DNA from: Firmicutes bacterium UBA4874
GTDB lineage: Bacteria; Bacillota; Clostridia; Caldicoprobacterales; DTU083
Direction: 5' to 3'
Assembly: GCA_002399435.1 (NCBI GenBank)
Contig: DHDO01000045.1
Span: forward strand, 2,843-27,449
Length of the DNA stretch: 24,607 nt
The translations under genes were made by a program, and so were the position numbers. Shown piece after piece: positions 15,302 through 23,391 of this stretch (positions are counted from its first letter, which is position 1; each line of letters begins with the position of its first letter). The notes under the pieces are model-generated. The model made no database searches. It was not told where the DNA came from and saw only the letters and a list, made by a program, of their open reading frames with translations.

Positions 15302-15964
15302 ATGGGCAGAATGGGCGTGAAAAACAGGATTCTCATTATTGGCATCAGTATTCTGGCCTTCCTTTTGACTTCCTTCCTGCTGATTGACTGGGGAATCAAG
15401 CCGACCATCCTTGCCATGTCCGAAGCTAAAGTGGAGTATATCGCCGTTCTGGCCATGAACAATGCCGTCAGCCAGATCCTCGGAGGCAATATCAAATATA
15501 CCGATCTGACGGATGTATTAACCGACAAAAACGGTAAAATAACAATGATTCAATACAACACCATATTGATCAATACCCTTGCCAGGGAAACTTCCAATCT
15601 CGCACAGAATGAAATCCGATCCCTGGGTACGGAGGGAATCAGCGTGCCCCTTGGCTCGGTGACAAAAAGCAAACTTCTTTCCGGCAGAGGGCCGGATATC
15701 GATGTGAAAATCATTCCGGTTGGTTCCGTATCGACGGACTTTACCGATGAATTCCGGCAGGCTGGTATCAATCAGACCCGTCACAGAATATTTCTGTCAC
15801 TGAAGACCCAGGTCCGTATTGTGGTGCCTCTGGGCAGCAACGTAGTCAATGTATCCACCAAGGTTCCCATCGCTGATACGATCATCGTCGGGGATGTCCC
15901 GGATTCCTATGTCAATGTGGCGGATGAGGATCAGATGCTCAACCTGATACCAAACGGAAAGTAG
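15302..15964 (+). CDS. yunB: Sporulation protein YunB
   Basis: The 220-residue protein starts with a short basic segment and one membrane helix (about 8-28). The rest carries features of the YunB family: the segment AVLAMNNAVSQIL, the strand IQYNTILINTLARE, a V-P-L-G-S-V motif near 118, and the C-terminal strand VRIVVPLGSNVVNVSTKVPIADTIIVGDVPDSYVNV. In B. subtilis loss of yunB lowers sporulation; the biochemical role is not known. The ATG at 15302 has GGGAGGT 7 nt upstream. It is divergent from the PBP gene and does not share an operon with it. Confidence 0.88.
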   Translation: MGRMGVKNRILIIGISILAFLLTSFLLIDWGIKPTILAMSEAKVEYIAVLAMNNAVSQILGGNIKYTDLTDVLTDKNGKITMIQYNTILINTLARETSNLAQNEIRSLGTEGISVPLGSVTKSKLLSGRGPDIDVKIIPVGSVSTDFTDEFRQAGINQTRHRIFLSLKTQVRIVVPLGSNVVNVSTKVPIADTIIVGDVPDSYVNVADEDQMLNLIPNGK

Positions 15965-15994
15965 TTTTACTATTTTCTGAAAAATTCAGGAATC

Positions 15995-16023
15995 TTTACA
16001 GGAAGGACAGCATGTGGTATGAT
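15995..16023 (+). promoter_or_regulatory. Sigma-A type promoter for yebC
   Basis: TTTACA (15995-16000) and TATGAT (16018-16023) are 17 nt apart. TGG before the -10 makes it an extended -10 promoter. The leader is about 30 nt with AGGAGGT before the ATG. Confidence 0.7.
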
Positions 16024-16059
16024 AGGAGCGGTCAATGAGAGGTAGTAGGAGGTTTACTT

Positions 16060-16788
16060 ATGTCAGGCCATTCAAAATGGGCAAATATAAAGCATAAAAA
16101 AGAAAAAACCGATGCGCAGAGAGGGAAGATCTTTACAAAGATCGGCCGGGAAATTGCGGTAGCGGTAAAGGAAGGCGGAGGCAGCGATCCCGAAGTGAAT
16201 GCCAGGCTGAAGGATGTCATCGCCAAGGCAAAATCCAATAATATGCCGAATGACAACATCCTCAGAAGCATTAAAAAGGCGGCAGGTGAGGACAGTTCCG
16301 TCAATTATGAGAATATCGTTTATGAGGGATATGCTTCTCACGGCGTTGCGATCATCGTGGAAGGACTGACGGACAACCGGAATCGTACCGCCAGTGAAAT
16401 GCGGTATTGTTTCGCTCACAACGGAGGCAGCCTGGGAGCCAGCGGATGCGTTTCCTGGATGTTTGACCGCAAGGGCGTCCTCGTCATCGAAAACAATGGG
16501 GAAGTGGATGAAGATACCCTGATGATGGAGGCCATTGAGGCAGGAGCCGAGGATGTCGCAGGCGATGTGGAGGATTATGTGATCTATACCAATCCTTCTG
16601 ATTTATCTGTGGTAAGGGATGCACTGGAGAATTCCGGGTATGTGTTTGAATCCGCAGGCATCGAGATGGTCCCGAAGAATACGGTCCGGATCACGGAGGA
16701 TCAGGCGGAGAAGGTTTCGAACCTGATCGATATGCTGGAAGATAACGATGATGTCCAGAACGTATTTCACAACATGGAAATCGAATAA
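16060..16788 (+). CDS. yebC: YebC/PmpR family protein (TACO1 type)
   Basis: The 242-residue protein begins with the family signature SGHSKWANIKHKKEKTDAQRGKIFTKIGREI. It continues with ARLKDVIAKAKSNNMPNDNI, YEGYASHGVAIIVEGLTDNRNRT and GGSLGASGCVSWMFDRKGV, so the three-domain fold is complete. Members have been described as transcription regulators and more recently as factors that relieve ribosome stalling; the two views are not settled. In many bacteria yebC sits next to ruvC. Here the ruv operon is about 4 kb downstream, separated by argGH and two other genes. It has its own promoter. Confidence 0.95.
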   Translation: MSGHSKWANIKHKKEKTDAQRGKIFTKIGREIAVAVKEGGGSDPEVNARLKDVIAKAKSNNMPNDNILRSIKKAAGEDSSVNYENIVYEGYASHGVAIIVEGLTDNRNRTASEMRYCFAHNGGSLGASGCVSWMFDRKGVLVIENNGEVDEDTLMMEAIEAGAEDVAGDVEDYVIYTNPSDLSVVRDALENSGYVFESAGIEMVPKNTVRITEDQAEKVSNLIDMLEDNDDVQNVFHNMEIE

Positions 16789-16878
16789 TCAGCAGGGCAT
16801 CTGAACATTTGATGCAGGCACGCCGGGAAGCCCTTTGCATATACTGGTTTTATCAAGGATGCAGGGGGCTTATTTGCT

Positions 16879-17391
16879 ATGTACAATAATACGTTGGCAG
16901 GATACAACAGACAGGCGGCGTTGGAATATTCGAATTTTTGGGCACTTGGGAGAAATCCGCAGTATTATGATTATTCCGATCTGGGAGGCGACTGCACCAA
17001 TTTTATCTCTCAGTGCATATACGCCGGCAGCGGTGTTATGAATTACAACGGGGGCGCAGGATGGTACTATCGGAACGGCAATGACAAAGCACCTGCCTGG
17101 ACGGCAGCCCGTTTTCTTTATCCCTTTTTGACCGGAAATTTTGCCGGACCGGGGCCTTATGGGATGGAAGCGGATGTTTCCCAGCTCGAAGCAGGGGATA
17201 TCGTTCAGCTTGCTTTTCAGGATCCGGGGATTTTCACCCATTCCCTGTTTGTTGCGGCATGCGGCAGCCCGGCAACAATCGATAACATCCGGATCAATAC
17301 GCATACCTATGATCGATTGAACTATCCCCTGATCCAGTACAGCTGGATCGGGATCCGTTTTATCCGGATCCTTGGGGTACGAATCCAATAA
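16879..17391 (+). CDS. Putative amidase-domain protein (Amidase_6 type)
   Basis: The 170 residues form essentially one domain of the NlpC/P60-like putative amidase family. The features are GGDCTNFISQCIYAGSG with the likely catalytic C39, a GWYY motif near 61-64, the loop QLEAGDIVQL, THSLFV with the likely catalytic H121, and INTHTYDRLNYPL near the end. There is no signal peptide or membrane segment, so the protein may act inside the cell or in the mother cell during sporulation. AGGGGG lies 10 nt before the ATG. Upstream, CATATACT (16838-16845) resembles a sporulation -10 element but has no clear -35. The substrate is not known. Confidence 0.8.
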   Translation: MYNNTLAGYNRQAALEYSNFWALGRNPQYYDYSDLGGDCTNFISQCIYAGSGVMNYNGGAGWYYRNGNDKAPAWTAARFLYPFLTGNFAGPGPYGMEADVSQLEAGDIVQLAFQDPGIFTHSLFVAACGSPATIDNIRINTHTYDRLNYPLIQYSWIGIRFIRILGVRIQ

Positions 17392-17396
17392 AATTC

Positions 17397-17425
17397 TTTA
17401 TATATTTGTACACTACCTGTATAAT
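17397..17425 (+). promoter_or_regulatory. Sigma-A type promoter for the BofC-like gene
   Basis: TTTATA (17397-17402) and TATAAT (17420-17425) are 17 nt apart. The leader to the GTG start at 17479 would be about 45 nt. Confidence 0.55.
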
Positions 17426-17478
17426 GTGATAAACAGTGGGAAACACTATACCCAAAGGTAATATATGGAGGGATTGTA

Positions 17479-18066
17479 GTGTTTATCCATAATAAATCGA
17501 AAAGAACTGTTTTTCTCTTTTCCGGTTTGATTGTGTTATTGGTGCTGATTGCATTATCTTTCGGTTATCTGGCCCGGACTTCCGGCAAACGGCCGCGGGA
17601 AGGTTCCCTGGCAGGAAATGCAGATACGGGAAAGGGGAAAGAAACCGGAGACGAGGCGCGTCAGGTCAGCAAAACCGGACCGGATTCCGTGCTGATTTTC
17701 AACCGGTACTATACCCGCTGCAGGCATACGGTGAAAGAGGAAACGGACCACGGGAACGCAGGGAAAACCGGACAGCAGCTGAAACGGGCTTTTCCGGAAT
17801 GGCAGCTTGCAAAGTTCACACCGGAAGAGGTGACTTTCCGGAAAAGCATTGATGGCTATTGTCCAAAACACTATGTTATCAAGGCGAAGGAGGATTATCT
17901 GGTCATCTACCGTCCGAAAAAGGATACAGGCAAGCTGGAAGCGGTGGAGGAATCCAATATTCCATATAGCACACTGAGTCCGGAAATGAAGAAGCAGGTT
18001 GACAAGGGCCTGGCAGTGGACAGCAGGGAAGAAGTGGAACGGCTGCTGGAAAACCTGGAAAGTTAA
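17479..18066 (+). CDS. Membrane-anchored BofC-like protein
   Basis: The 195-residue protein has one membrane helix (about 10-30), then a low-complexity linker rich in Gly, Lys and Glu (33-65), then an outer domain. The outer domain has two parts: SVLIFNRYYTRCRHTVKEE, and FTPEEVTFRKSIDGYCPKHYVIKAKEDYLVIYRP. The latter resembles the BofC C-terminal domain, which in B. subtilis restrains the SpoIVB protease and so times sigma-K activation. The pairs CRH and CPKH could form a metal site or a disulphide. The start is GTG with GGAGGG 6 nt upstream. The last codons overlap the convergent argH by 4 nt. BofC kinship is moderate; the exact role is inferred. Confidence 0.72.
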   Translation: MFIHNKSKRTVFLFSGLIVLLVLIALSFGYLARTSGKRPREGSLAGNADTGKGKETGDEARQVSKTGPDSVLIFNRYYTRCRHTVKEETDHGNAGKTGQQLKRAFPEWQLAKFTPEEVTFRKSIDGYCPKHYVIKAKEDYLVIYRPKKDTGKLEAVEESNIPYSTLSPEMKKQVDKGLAVDSREEVERLLENLES

Positions 18067-19463
18067 CCTCTGCAGGTTTCCGGAAGGGTTTCGGACGACA
18101 GCCAGGCTTTGTTCTGCCGGATGGCATCCTGTACGGCTTCCGGTGCGGGGCCGCCCGGCAGGTTCCTTTGGTTGACACAGGTTTTAAGGGACAGGGCTTC
18201 ATAAATGTCTTCTCCGAACAGGGAGGAGAAGCTTTGCAGCTCTTCGAGCCTCAAATCCAGCAGTGCCTTGTTTTCCCGGATACAGTAAAGGACCAGCCTG
18301 CCTGTGATTTCATGGGCAGTGCGAAAGGGGATTCCTTTCCGGGCCAGGTAATCCGCCGCATCGGTGGCATTGGAGAAACCGGACAGGGCGCTTTGCTCCA
18401 TCCTGTCTTTCCGGAAGGTTACCGTGGAAATCATGTCGGTAAAAATGTGGAGGCACTGCTTCACCGTATCAAAGCCGTCAAACAATGCTTCCTTGTCTTC
18501 CTGCATATCCTTGTTATACGCCAGGGGAAGGCCCTTCATCATGGTCAGAAGGGTGATCAGATCCCCATACACCCGTCCGGTTTTCCCGCGGATCAGTTCT
18601 GCTACATCCGGATTCTTTTTTTGCGGCATGATACTGCTTCCGGTGCTGTAACTGTCGTCCATTTCCACAAACCGGAATTCATCTGTGCTCCATAGGATCA
18701 ATTCTTCGCAGAACCGGCTCAGATGCATCATAATCACGGAACAGCAGCACAGTGCCTCTATGGCGAAATCCCTGTCTGAGACGCCGTCCAGACTGTTCTT
18801 TGTGATGCCGTCAAAGCCAAGCGCATCCGCAACCCACTTCCGGTCCAGGGGCCAGGTGGTCCCGGCAAGGGCACCGGAGCCAAGAGGCAGGATGTTTGTG
18901 CGCTTCTGGCAATCTTTCAGCCGCTCTATGTCCCTTCGGAACATCTCAAAGTATGCCAGAAGATAATGTGCCAGGGTAATGGGCTGGGCTTTTTGCAAAT
19001 GGGTATATCCGGGCATATAGGTTTTTGTGTTCTCTTCCGCGATGGAAAGCAGTTCGGACTCCAGGGCAGCCAGCAGGGAGCGGATCTGTTCCGTTTCTTT
19101 CATGGATACCATTCGCACATCCAGTGCAACCTGGTCGTTCCGGCTTCTTCCGGTATGGAGCTTTTTGGCCGTTTCGCCGATTCGTTCCGTCAGAAGGCTT
19201 TCCACATTCGTGTGAATATCCTCCGCATCCACACGGAATTTGACTTTGCCCTGCCGGACATCCTCCAGGATCTGCTCCAGTCCGGTGCAGATCTTTTCTG
19301 CATCTTCCGTGGGAATAATGCCCTGGCGGCCCAGCATGCGGGCATGGGCGATACTGCCCAAAATATCCTCGCGGACCATCCGGCAGTCAATGAGGATGGA
19401 GGAGTGAAAATCATCCACCTCTTCCGCAGTCTTTTTTTCAAAACGTCCTCCCCATAGCTTCAT
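18063..19463 (-). CDS. argH: Argininosuccinate lyase
   Basis: The 466-residue enzyme cleaves argininosuccinate to arginine and fumarate, the last step of arginine synthesis. The fumarase superfamily signature [20 protein letters not shown] is present near residues 270-290, along with KLWGGRF at the N-terminus, [16 protein letters not shown] and [15 protein letters not shown]. Length is normal. The ATG overlaps the argG stop (ATGA at 19460-19463), so the two are translationally coupled, and AAAGGAAGAG lies upstream inside argG. It ends within the last codons of the convergent BofC-like gene. No terminator is visible for this operon. Confidence 0.97.
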   Translation of the reverse strand: MKLWGGRFEKKTAEEVDDFHSSILIDCRMVREDILGSIAHARMLGRQGIIPTEDAEKICTGLEQILEDVRQGKVKFRVDAEDIHTNVESLLTERIGETAKKLHTGRSRNDQVALDVRMVSMKETEQIRSLLAALESELLSIAEENTKTYMPGYTHLQKAQPITLAHYLLAYFEMFRRDIERLKDCQKRTNILPLGSGALAGTTWPLDRKWVADALGFDGITKNSLDGVSDRDFAIEALCCCSVIMMHLSRFCEELILWSTDEFRFVEMDDSYSTGSSIMPQKKNPDVAELIRGKTGRVYGDLITLLTMMKGLPLAYNKDMQEDKEALFDGFDTVKQCLHIFTDMISTVTFRKDRMEQSALSGFSNATDAADYLARKGIPFRTAHEITGRLVLYCIRENKALLDLRLEELQSFSSLFGEDIYEALSLKTCVNQRNLPGGPAPEAVQDAIRQNKAWLSSETLPETCRG

Positions 19464-20698
19464 GACAGAAATCTCTTCCTTTCTCTTTCTTCCTCTTCTT
19501 TTTCTGTCTGCAGGGCGTGTATTTTCAGCGGCAGGCCAAAGAGATTGATAAAGCCTTCGGCATCTTTCTGGTTGTAGACTTCGTCCTCTCCGAAGGTGGC
19601 AAATTCCGGACTGTAGAGGGAGCAGGGGGATTGTACGCCGGCCGGAATGATATTTCCCTTATACAGTTTCAGGCGTACTTTTCCGGTTACCTTTTCCTGC
19701 GTGGAATCGACGAATGCAGAAAGGGCTTTGCGCAGCGGGGTAAACCAGTTGCCGTCGTAAACCAGTTCGGAAAATTTGATGCCTACAAGCTGTTTGTAAT
19801 GCTGTGTGGCGCGGTCCAGGGTAATGGATTCCAACTTTTGATGGGCAGCATAGAGGATGGTCCCTCCCGGCGTTTCATAAACTCCCCGGGATTTCATCCC
19901 GACCAGTCGGTTTTCCACAATGTCGGCAATTCCCACGCCATGCCGGGCACCGATTTGATTGAGCTGTCGGATCAGGGCGACACCGTCCAAAGCGGTTCCA
20001 TTGACTTTTACGGGAATGCCCTGTTCAAAATCGATTTCCACATATTCCGCTTCGTCCGGTGTCCTGGACAGCGGAGTACAAATCATCAGAAGATCGTCTT
20101 TCGGCTCATTCCACGGATCTTCCAGATCGCTGCCTTCATGGCTTAAGTGCCACAAATTCCGATCCATGCTGTAGTTGTCTTTTTTGGAAACCGGTACCGG
20201 GATATGCCGGGCATTGGCATACTCGATTTCCTCCTCCCTGGATTTGATATTCCAGATGCGCCAGGGTGCAATGATCTTCAGATGAGGATTCAACGCCTTG
20301 ATGGTCAGTTCAAACCGCACCTGATCGTTTCCTTTTCCTGTGGCACCGTGGCAGATGGCGACGGCGCCTTCTCTTTCGGCAATTTCCACCAACCTCTTTG
20401 CAATCACCGGACGGGCGAAGGAAGTGCCAAGCAGATATTTATCCTCATATACAGCACCGGCCTTCAATGTGGGAAAGATATAGTCGTTGACGAATTCCTC
20501 CCGAAGATCCTCAATATATGCCTTACTTGCTCCCGTTTGAATCGCCTTTTCCCGAAGGCCGTTCAATTCCTTTCCCTGGCCCACATTTCCTGCAACGGCA
20601 ATGACATCATAATCATAGTTTTCCTTCAGCCAGGGTATAATGATGGAGGTATCCAACCCGCCTGAGTAGGCGAGAACTACTTTTTCCCTTGTCGACAT
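19460..20698 (-). CDS. argG: Argininosuccinate synthase
   Basis: The 412-residue enzyme joins citrulline and aspartate with ATP. The PP-loop AYSGGLDTS lies at about 10-18, and [14 protein letters not shown] and [12 protein letters not shown] are further family motifs. The ATG at 20698 is preferred because AAAGGAAAGG lies upstream at a normal distance. An in-frame GTG at 20707 would overlap that ribosome binding site. It is the first gene of argGH, behind a promoter overlapped by a candidate ArgR operator. The C-terminal 12 residues ([13 protein letters not shown]) are unusually charged compared with the compact end common in this family. Confidence 0.97.
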   Translation of the reverse strand: MSTREKVVLAYSGGLDTSIIIPWLKENYDYDVIAVAGNVGQGKELNGLREKAIQTGASKAYIEDLREEFVNDYIFPTLKAGAVYEDKYLLGTSFARPVIAKRLVEIAEREGAVAICHGATGKGNDQVRFELTIKALNPHLKIIAPWRIWNIKSREEEIEYANARHIPVPVSKKDNYSMDRNLWHLSHEGSDLEDPWNEPKDDLLMICTPLSRTPDEAEYVEIDFEQGIPVKVNGTALDGVALIRQLNQIGARHGVGIADIVENRLVGMKSRGVYETPGGTILYAAHQKLESITLDRATQHYKQLVGIKFSELVYDGNWFTPLRKALSAFVDSTQEKVTGKVRLKLYKGNIIPAGVQSPCSLYSPEFATFGEDEVYNQKDAEGFINLFGLPLKIHALQTEKEEEERERKRFLS

Positions 20699-20727
20699 GG
20701 GTATCACCTTTCCTTTCTAATGAAATA

Positions 20728-20756
20728 ATTATACATTATAACGTATATATATGCAA
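20728..20756 (-). promoter_or_regulatory. Sigma-A type promoter of argGH
   Basis: On the minus strand TTGCAT (20751-20756) and a perfect TATAAT (20728-20733) are 17 nt apart. The leader to ATG 20698 is about 25 nt. Confidence 0.7.
20742..20755. promoter_or_regulatory. Candidate ArgR/AhrC operator (ARG box)
   Basis: CGTATATATATGCA fits the ARG half-site pair TGNATWWWWATNCA at all fixed positions but the first. It overlaps the -35 and part of the spacer of the argGH promoter, where a bound repressor would block polymerase. A second, weaker element TGAAATAATTATACA (20721-20735), one base longer than consensus, overlaps the -10. Arginine-responsive repression of argGH by ArgR is established in Bacillus; its use here is inferred. 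Confidence 0.5.
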
Positions 20757-20760
20757 GCAT

Positions 20761-20900
20761 TTTTTCTTTTTGCTGGAAAGTCAAAAGTTCCATGGACAAA
20801 GACGCCTGCAAATCCTTTGAAACATCAGGGGTTTCCTGCTTTTCCTGATTAAAGTGGTATTACAGGTATGGCTTGTTGCTTGCAGGGATTGCATTGTTCA
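20761..20900. other. Intergenic region with no gene seen
   Basis: Between the argGH promoter and the ruv promoter I see no coding sequence with a ribosome binding site and no clear terminator. Short complementary stretches such as ATCAGG and CCTGAT near 20824-20850 could pair, but they have no T tract and are not convincing. Confidence 0.5.
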
Positions 20901-20929
20901 TTGACACCGCAGCATAAATGTCATATCAT
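20901..20929 (+). promoter_or_regulatory. Sigma-A type promoter of the ruv operon
   Basis: A perfect TTGACA (20901-20906) and TATCAT (20924-20929) are 17 nt apart. The transcript would carry a leader of about 250 nt that contains the whole 20-nt repeat array. I see no LexA-type operator near it. Confidence 0.7.
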
Positions 20930-21020
20930 ACTGTTATTGTGGGAAGGCGCTTTACACCTGTTTTATCATGCTATTGCCCGTATCTGCAACGATTGGTTAT
21001 GCTTTCAAACGGTCAGAGTG

Positions 21021-21184
21021 TTTTATGAAAGTATGGGTGGCTTTATGAAAGTATAGGTGGTTTTATGAAAGTATAGGTGGTTTTGTGAAAGTATGGTTGG
21101 TTTTGTGAAAGTATAGGTGGTTTTATGAAAGTATGGGTGGCTTAATGAAAGTATGGTTGGCTTTATGAGGAGATTGGTGATGCT
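21021..21184 (+). repeat. Eight tandem 20-nt direct repeats, each with a start codon, in register with ruvC
   Basis: Units begin at 21021, 21041, 21061, 21081, 21101, 21121, 21141 and 21161, with consensus TTTTATGAAAGTATRGGTGG; the last unit is degenerate (ATGAGGAGATTGGTGA). ATG or GTG occurs at 21025 and every 20 nt after that to 21165. The ruvC GTG at 21185 is the next position in the series, and its first codons (GTGAGAGTATTGG) match the unit. Five units read through TGG: the frames from 21025, 21085 and 21145 run to a TGA that overlaps the next start, and the frame from 21125 runs to a TAA sharing one base with the next start. The eighth unit likewise stops on the ruvC GTG. Units two, three and five stop at TAG after three codons. 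Confidence 0.95.
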
Positions 21185-21685
21185 GTGAGAGTATTGGGGA
21201 TCGATCCGGGTATGGCGATCATGGGTTACGGCGTAGTGGAGGACCGGGAAAACAGTGTAAAGATGCTGGATTATGGAGCGGCGACGACCCCTTCCACCAT
21301 GGAAACTCCGCAGCGTCTTCTGCACATATTTAATTCCACGGAACGTTTGATTGAAGAGTTTTCTCCGGACGCAATCGCCTATGAGGAGCTGTTTTTCAAT
21401 AAAAATGCGAAGACAGCCTTGATTATTGGACATGCCAGGGGAGTGTCCATTCTGGCAGGCGCCCGGAAAGGGATTGATCTGTTCGAGTACACCCCCCTGC
21501 AGGTCAAACAGGCGGTGGTGGGATACGGGAGGGCAGACAAGCAGCAGGTACAGCATATGGTAAAGCTGCTGCTGAATCTCCGGGAAATCCCGAAACCGGA
21601 TGACGCAGCGGATGCTCTTGCGGTGGCGATATGTCACATCAACAGCTCCCATTACGGGAGAAAGGTCGAGACCCGTTACCATTAG
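21185..21685 (+). CDS. ruvC: Holliday junction endodeoxyribonuclease RuvC
   Basis: The 166-residue nuclease resolves four-way DNA junctions as a dimer together with RuvAB. The acidic catalytic set is visible as D7 (VLGIDPG), E67 (AYEELFF), D140 and D143 ([14 protein letters not shown]). Length is normal. The GTG start overlaps the TGA of the last mini-ORF of the repeat array. GAGGAG (21167-21172) is 12 nt upstream, which is longer than usual, so initiation may depend on ribosomes ending upstream. It is the first gene of ruvC-ruvA-ruvB-queA, with ruvA 11 nt downstream. Confidence 0.96.
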   Translation: MRVLGIDPGMAIMGYGVVEDRENSVKMLDYGAATTPSTMETPQRLLHIFNSTERLIEEFSPDAIAYEELFFNKNAKTALIIGHARGVSILAGARKGIDLFEYTPLQVKQAVVGYGRADKQQVQHMVKLLLNLREIPKPDDAADALAVAICHINSSHYGRKVETRYH

Positions 21686-21696
21686 GAGGAAACAGG

Positions 21697-22293
21697 ATGT
21701 ATGCTTACATAAAGGGAATACTGGAGGAAGTGGACAATCAAAGGGTTGTCGTGGAGGCAAACGGGATCGGCTATCTTATTTTTGTACCGAATTCCGTGCT
21801 GCATCGGCTGCCCCCCGCCGGAGAAATGGTTCGCCTGTTCACCTACTTTCATTTAAGGGAGGATACCCAGGAATTATACGGCTTTCTGGAGCAGGAGGAG
21901 AAACGGTTCTTTGAAAAACTGATTACGGTTTCGGGAGTGGGACCCAAAGCGGCACTGGGCATGTTGTCCGCCTTTTCTGCCAGACAATTGGCGACTGCCA
22001 TCGTGACCGGAGACCGGAAGCTGCTCTGCACTGTGCCTGGAATAGGGAAAAAAACAGCAGAGAGAATTCTGTTGGAGCTGAAGGATAAAATAGATCAGGA
22101 TGTCCTTACTGCAGGGGGCGCCGCACCAACCCCGACGGTACGGTGGAACGAGGAGCGCATGGAAGCGCTGGAAGCGCTGCAGGCTCTGGGCTATCCCGCA
22201 GCAGAGGCGGAGCATGCCCTGGCAGGCGTTCAGGAGACGGATCCTTCCGAACTGGTCCGTCTGGCACTGAAAAATATGAATCATCGCGGGTAA
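21697..22293 (+). CDS. ruvA: Holliday junction branch migration complex DNA-binding subunit RuvA
   Basis: The 198-residue protein has the RuvA plan. An N-terminal OB fold (MYAYIKGILEEV, ANGIGYLIFVP) is followed by helix-hairpin-helix motifs (LITVSGVGPKAALGML and CTVPGIGKKTAERILLELKDKI). A linker and a C-terminal three-helix domain that contacts RuvB complete it (ALEALQALGYPAAEAEHAL). A tetramer holds the junction in a square-planar form. The ATG at 21697 follows AGGAGG; the frame is open further upstream, but that part overlaps ruvC and has no comparable site. It lies 6 nt before ruvB. Confidence 0.96.
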   Translation: MYAYIKGILEEVDNQRVVVEANGIGYLIFVPNSVLHRLPPAGEMVRLFTYFHLREDTQELYGFLEQEEKRFFEKLITVSGVGPKAALGMLSAFSARQLATAIVTGDRKLLCTVPGIGKKTAERILLELKDKIDQDVLTAGGAAPTPTVRWNEERMEALEALQALGYPAAEAEHALAGVQETDPSELVRLALKNMNHRG

Positions 22294-22299
22294 GGGGGA

Positions 22300-23355
22300 A
22301 TGGATTTGGAGGAGCATCCGGAGCGGATTATTGCAACCGATAAAACAACGGAGGATCAGGATACCGAGCTGACCCTTCGGCCCAGAAAAATGGCCGACTA
22401 CATCGGGCAGGAAAAGGTCAAGGAAAAAATGCTGATTTTCATTCAGGCAGCCCTGCAGCGGGGGGAAGCGCTGGACCATGTGTTGTTATACGGGCCTCCA
22501 GGGCTTGGCAAAACCACCCTTGCCAATATCATAGCCAATGAACTGGGTGTCAATATACGGATCACTTCCGGTCCGGCCATTGAAAAAGCCGGGGATCTGG
22601 CCGCCATACTGACCAACCTGGGGGATCGGGATGTTTTGTTTATTGATGAAATCCATCGGCTGAACCGGAGTGTGGAGGAGATTCTCTATCCGGCCATGGA
22701 GGACTTTGTGCTGGATATTATTATCGGGAAGGGACCCAGCGCCCGTTCCATCCGTCTGGACCTGCCCCGGTTTACCCTGGTGGGGGCCACCACCAGGGCG
22801 GGGATGCTGACTTCTCCCCTGCGGGATCGTTTTGGCGTCATCAGCCGGCTGGAGCTTTATCACACCGATGAATTGAAGAAAATCGTCATCCGGTCTGCAG
22901 GGATTCTGAACATTGCAATCGACGAGGAGGGCGCCTGGGAGATTGCCAGGCGTTCCAGGGGAACTCCCCGTGTTACCAACCGCCTGCTGAAGCGGGTCCG
23001 GGACTATGCCCAGATCCGGGCGGACGGAGTGATTACCCTGCCTGTGGCCAAGGAAGCCCTGGATATGCTGGAAATAGACGATGTCGGACTGGACGATGTG
23101 GACAGGCGGCTGCTTAAGGCAATTGTCCTGAAGTTTGACGGAGGACCGGTGGGCCTGGACACCCTGTCTGCGTCCACCGGGGAGGAAAGCTCCACCATAG
23201 AGGATGTCTGTGAGCCTTATCTGCTTCAGCTGGGCTATATTGCGCGGACTCCCCGGGGAAGGGTTCTGACTCCCCTTGGCCGCCGTCATCTCAATCTGCC
23301 GGTTCAGGAGCAGGAAAATCTGCTTTCAGCAGAACGGCACAGGGGAGAAGAATGA
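22300..23355 (+). CDS. ruvB: Holliday junction branch migration helicase RuvB
   Basis: The 351-residue AAA+ motor drives branch migration as a hexameric ring on RuvA-bound junctions. Walker A GPPGLGKT is at 65-72 and Walker B FIDEIHR has D116 and E117. The sensor and arginine-finger region [20 protein letters not shown] is present, and the C-terminal winged helix ends in [19 protein letters not shown]. All catalytic positions look intact and the length is typical. AAGGGGG precedes the ATG closely. The gene lies between ruvA and queA, all in one direction, the arrangement common in Firmicutes. Confidence 0.97.
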   Translation: MDLEEHPERIIATDKTTEDQDTELTLRPRKMADYIGQEKVKEKMLIFIQAALQRGEALDHVLLYGPPGLGKTTLANIIANELGVNIRITSGPAIEKAGDLAAILTNLGDRDVLFIDEIHRLNRSVEEILYPAMEDFVLDIIIGKGPSARSIRLDLPRFTLVGATTRAGMLTSPLRDRFGVISRLELYHTDELKKIVIRSAGILNIAIDEEGAWEIARRSRGTPRVTNRLLKRVRDYAQIRADGVITLPVAKEALDMLEIDDVGLDDVDRRLLKAIVLKFDGGPVGLDTLSASTGEESSTIEDVCEPYLLQLGYIARTPRGRVLTPLGRRHLNLPVQEQENLLSAERHRGEE

Positions 23356-23391
23356 CACTGCCGGAATACCACAAAGGAATGGAGAAACAGG

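Noticed and set aside
15976..15994. Terminator after yunB
   Set aside because: TTTCTGAA and TTCAGGAA can pair, but the stem is A-T rich with a 3-nt loop and lacks a T tract.
16788..16840. Terminator after yebC
   Set aside because: GCATC and GATGC can pair weakly, but there is no T run.
20868..21056. 62-codon ORF upstream of ruvC
   Set aside because: It has no ribosome binding site, spans the ruv promoter and ends within the repeat array. The protein is Cys, His and Leu-rich with no family resemblance.
21021..21184. CRISPR array
   Set aside because: The repeats abut with no spacers and no cas genes are nearby, so this is a simple tandem repeat.
21023..21760. 245-codon minus-strand frame including a FHKTTYTF-type peptide repeat
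   Set aside because: It is opposite ruvC, and the peptide repeat is only the translation of the 20-nt DNA array.
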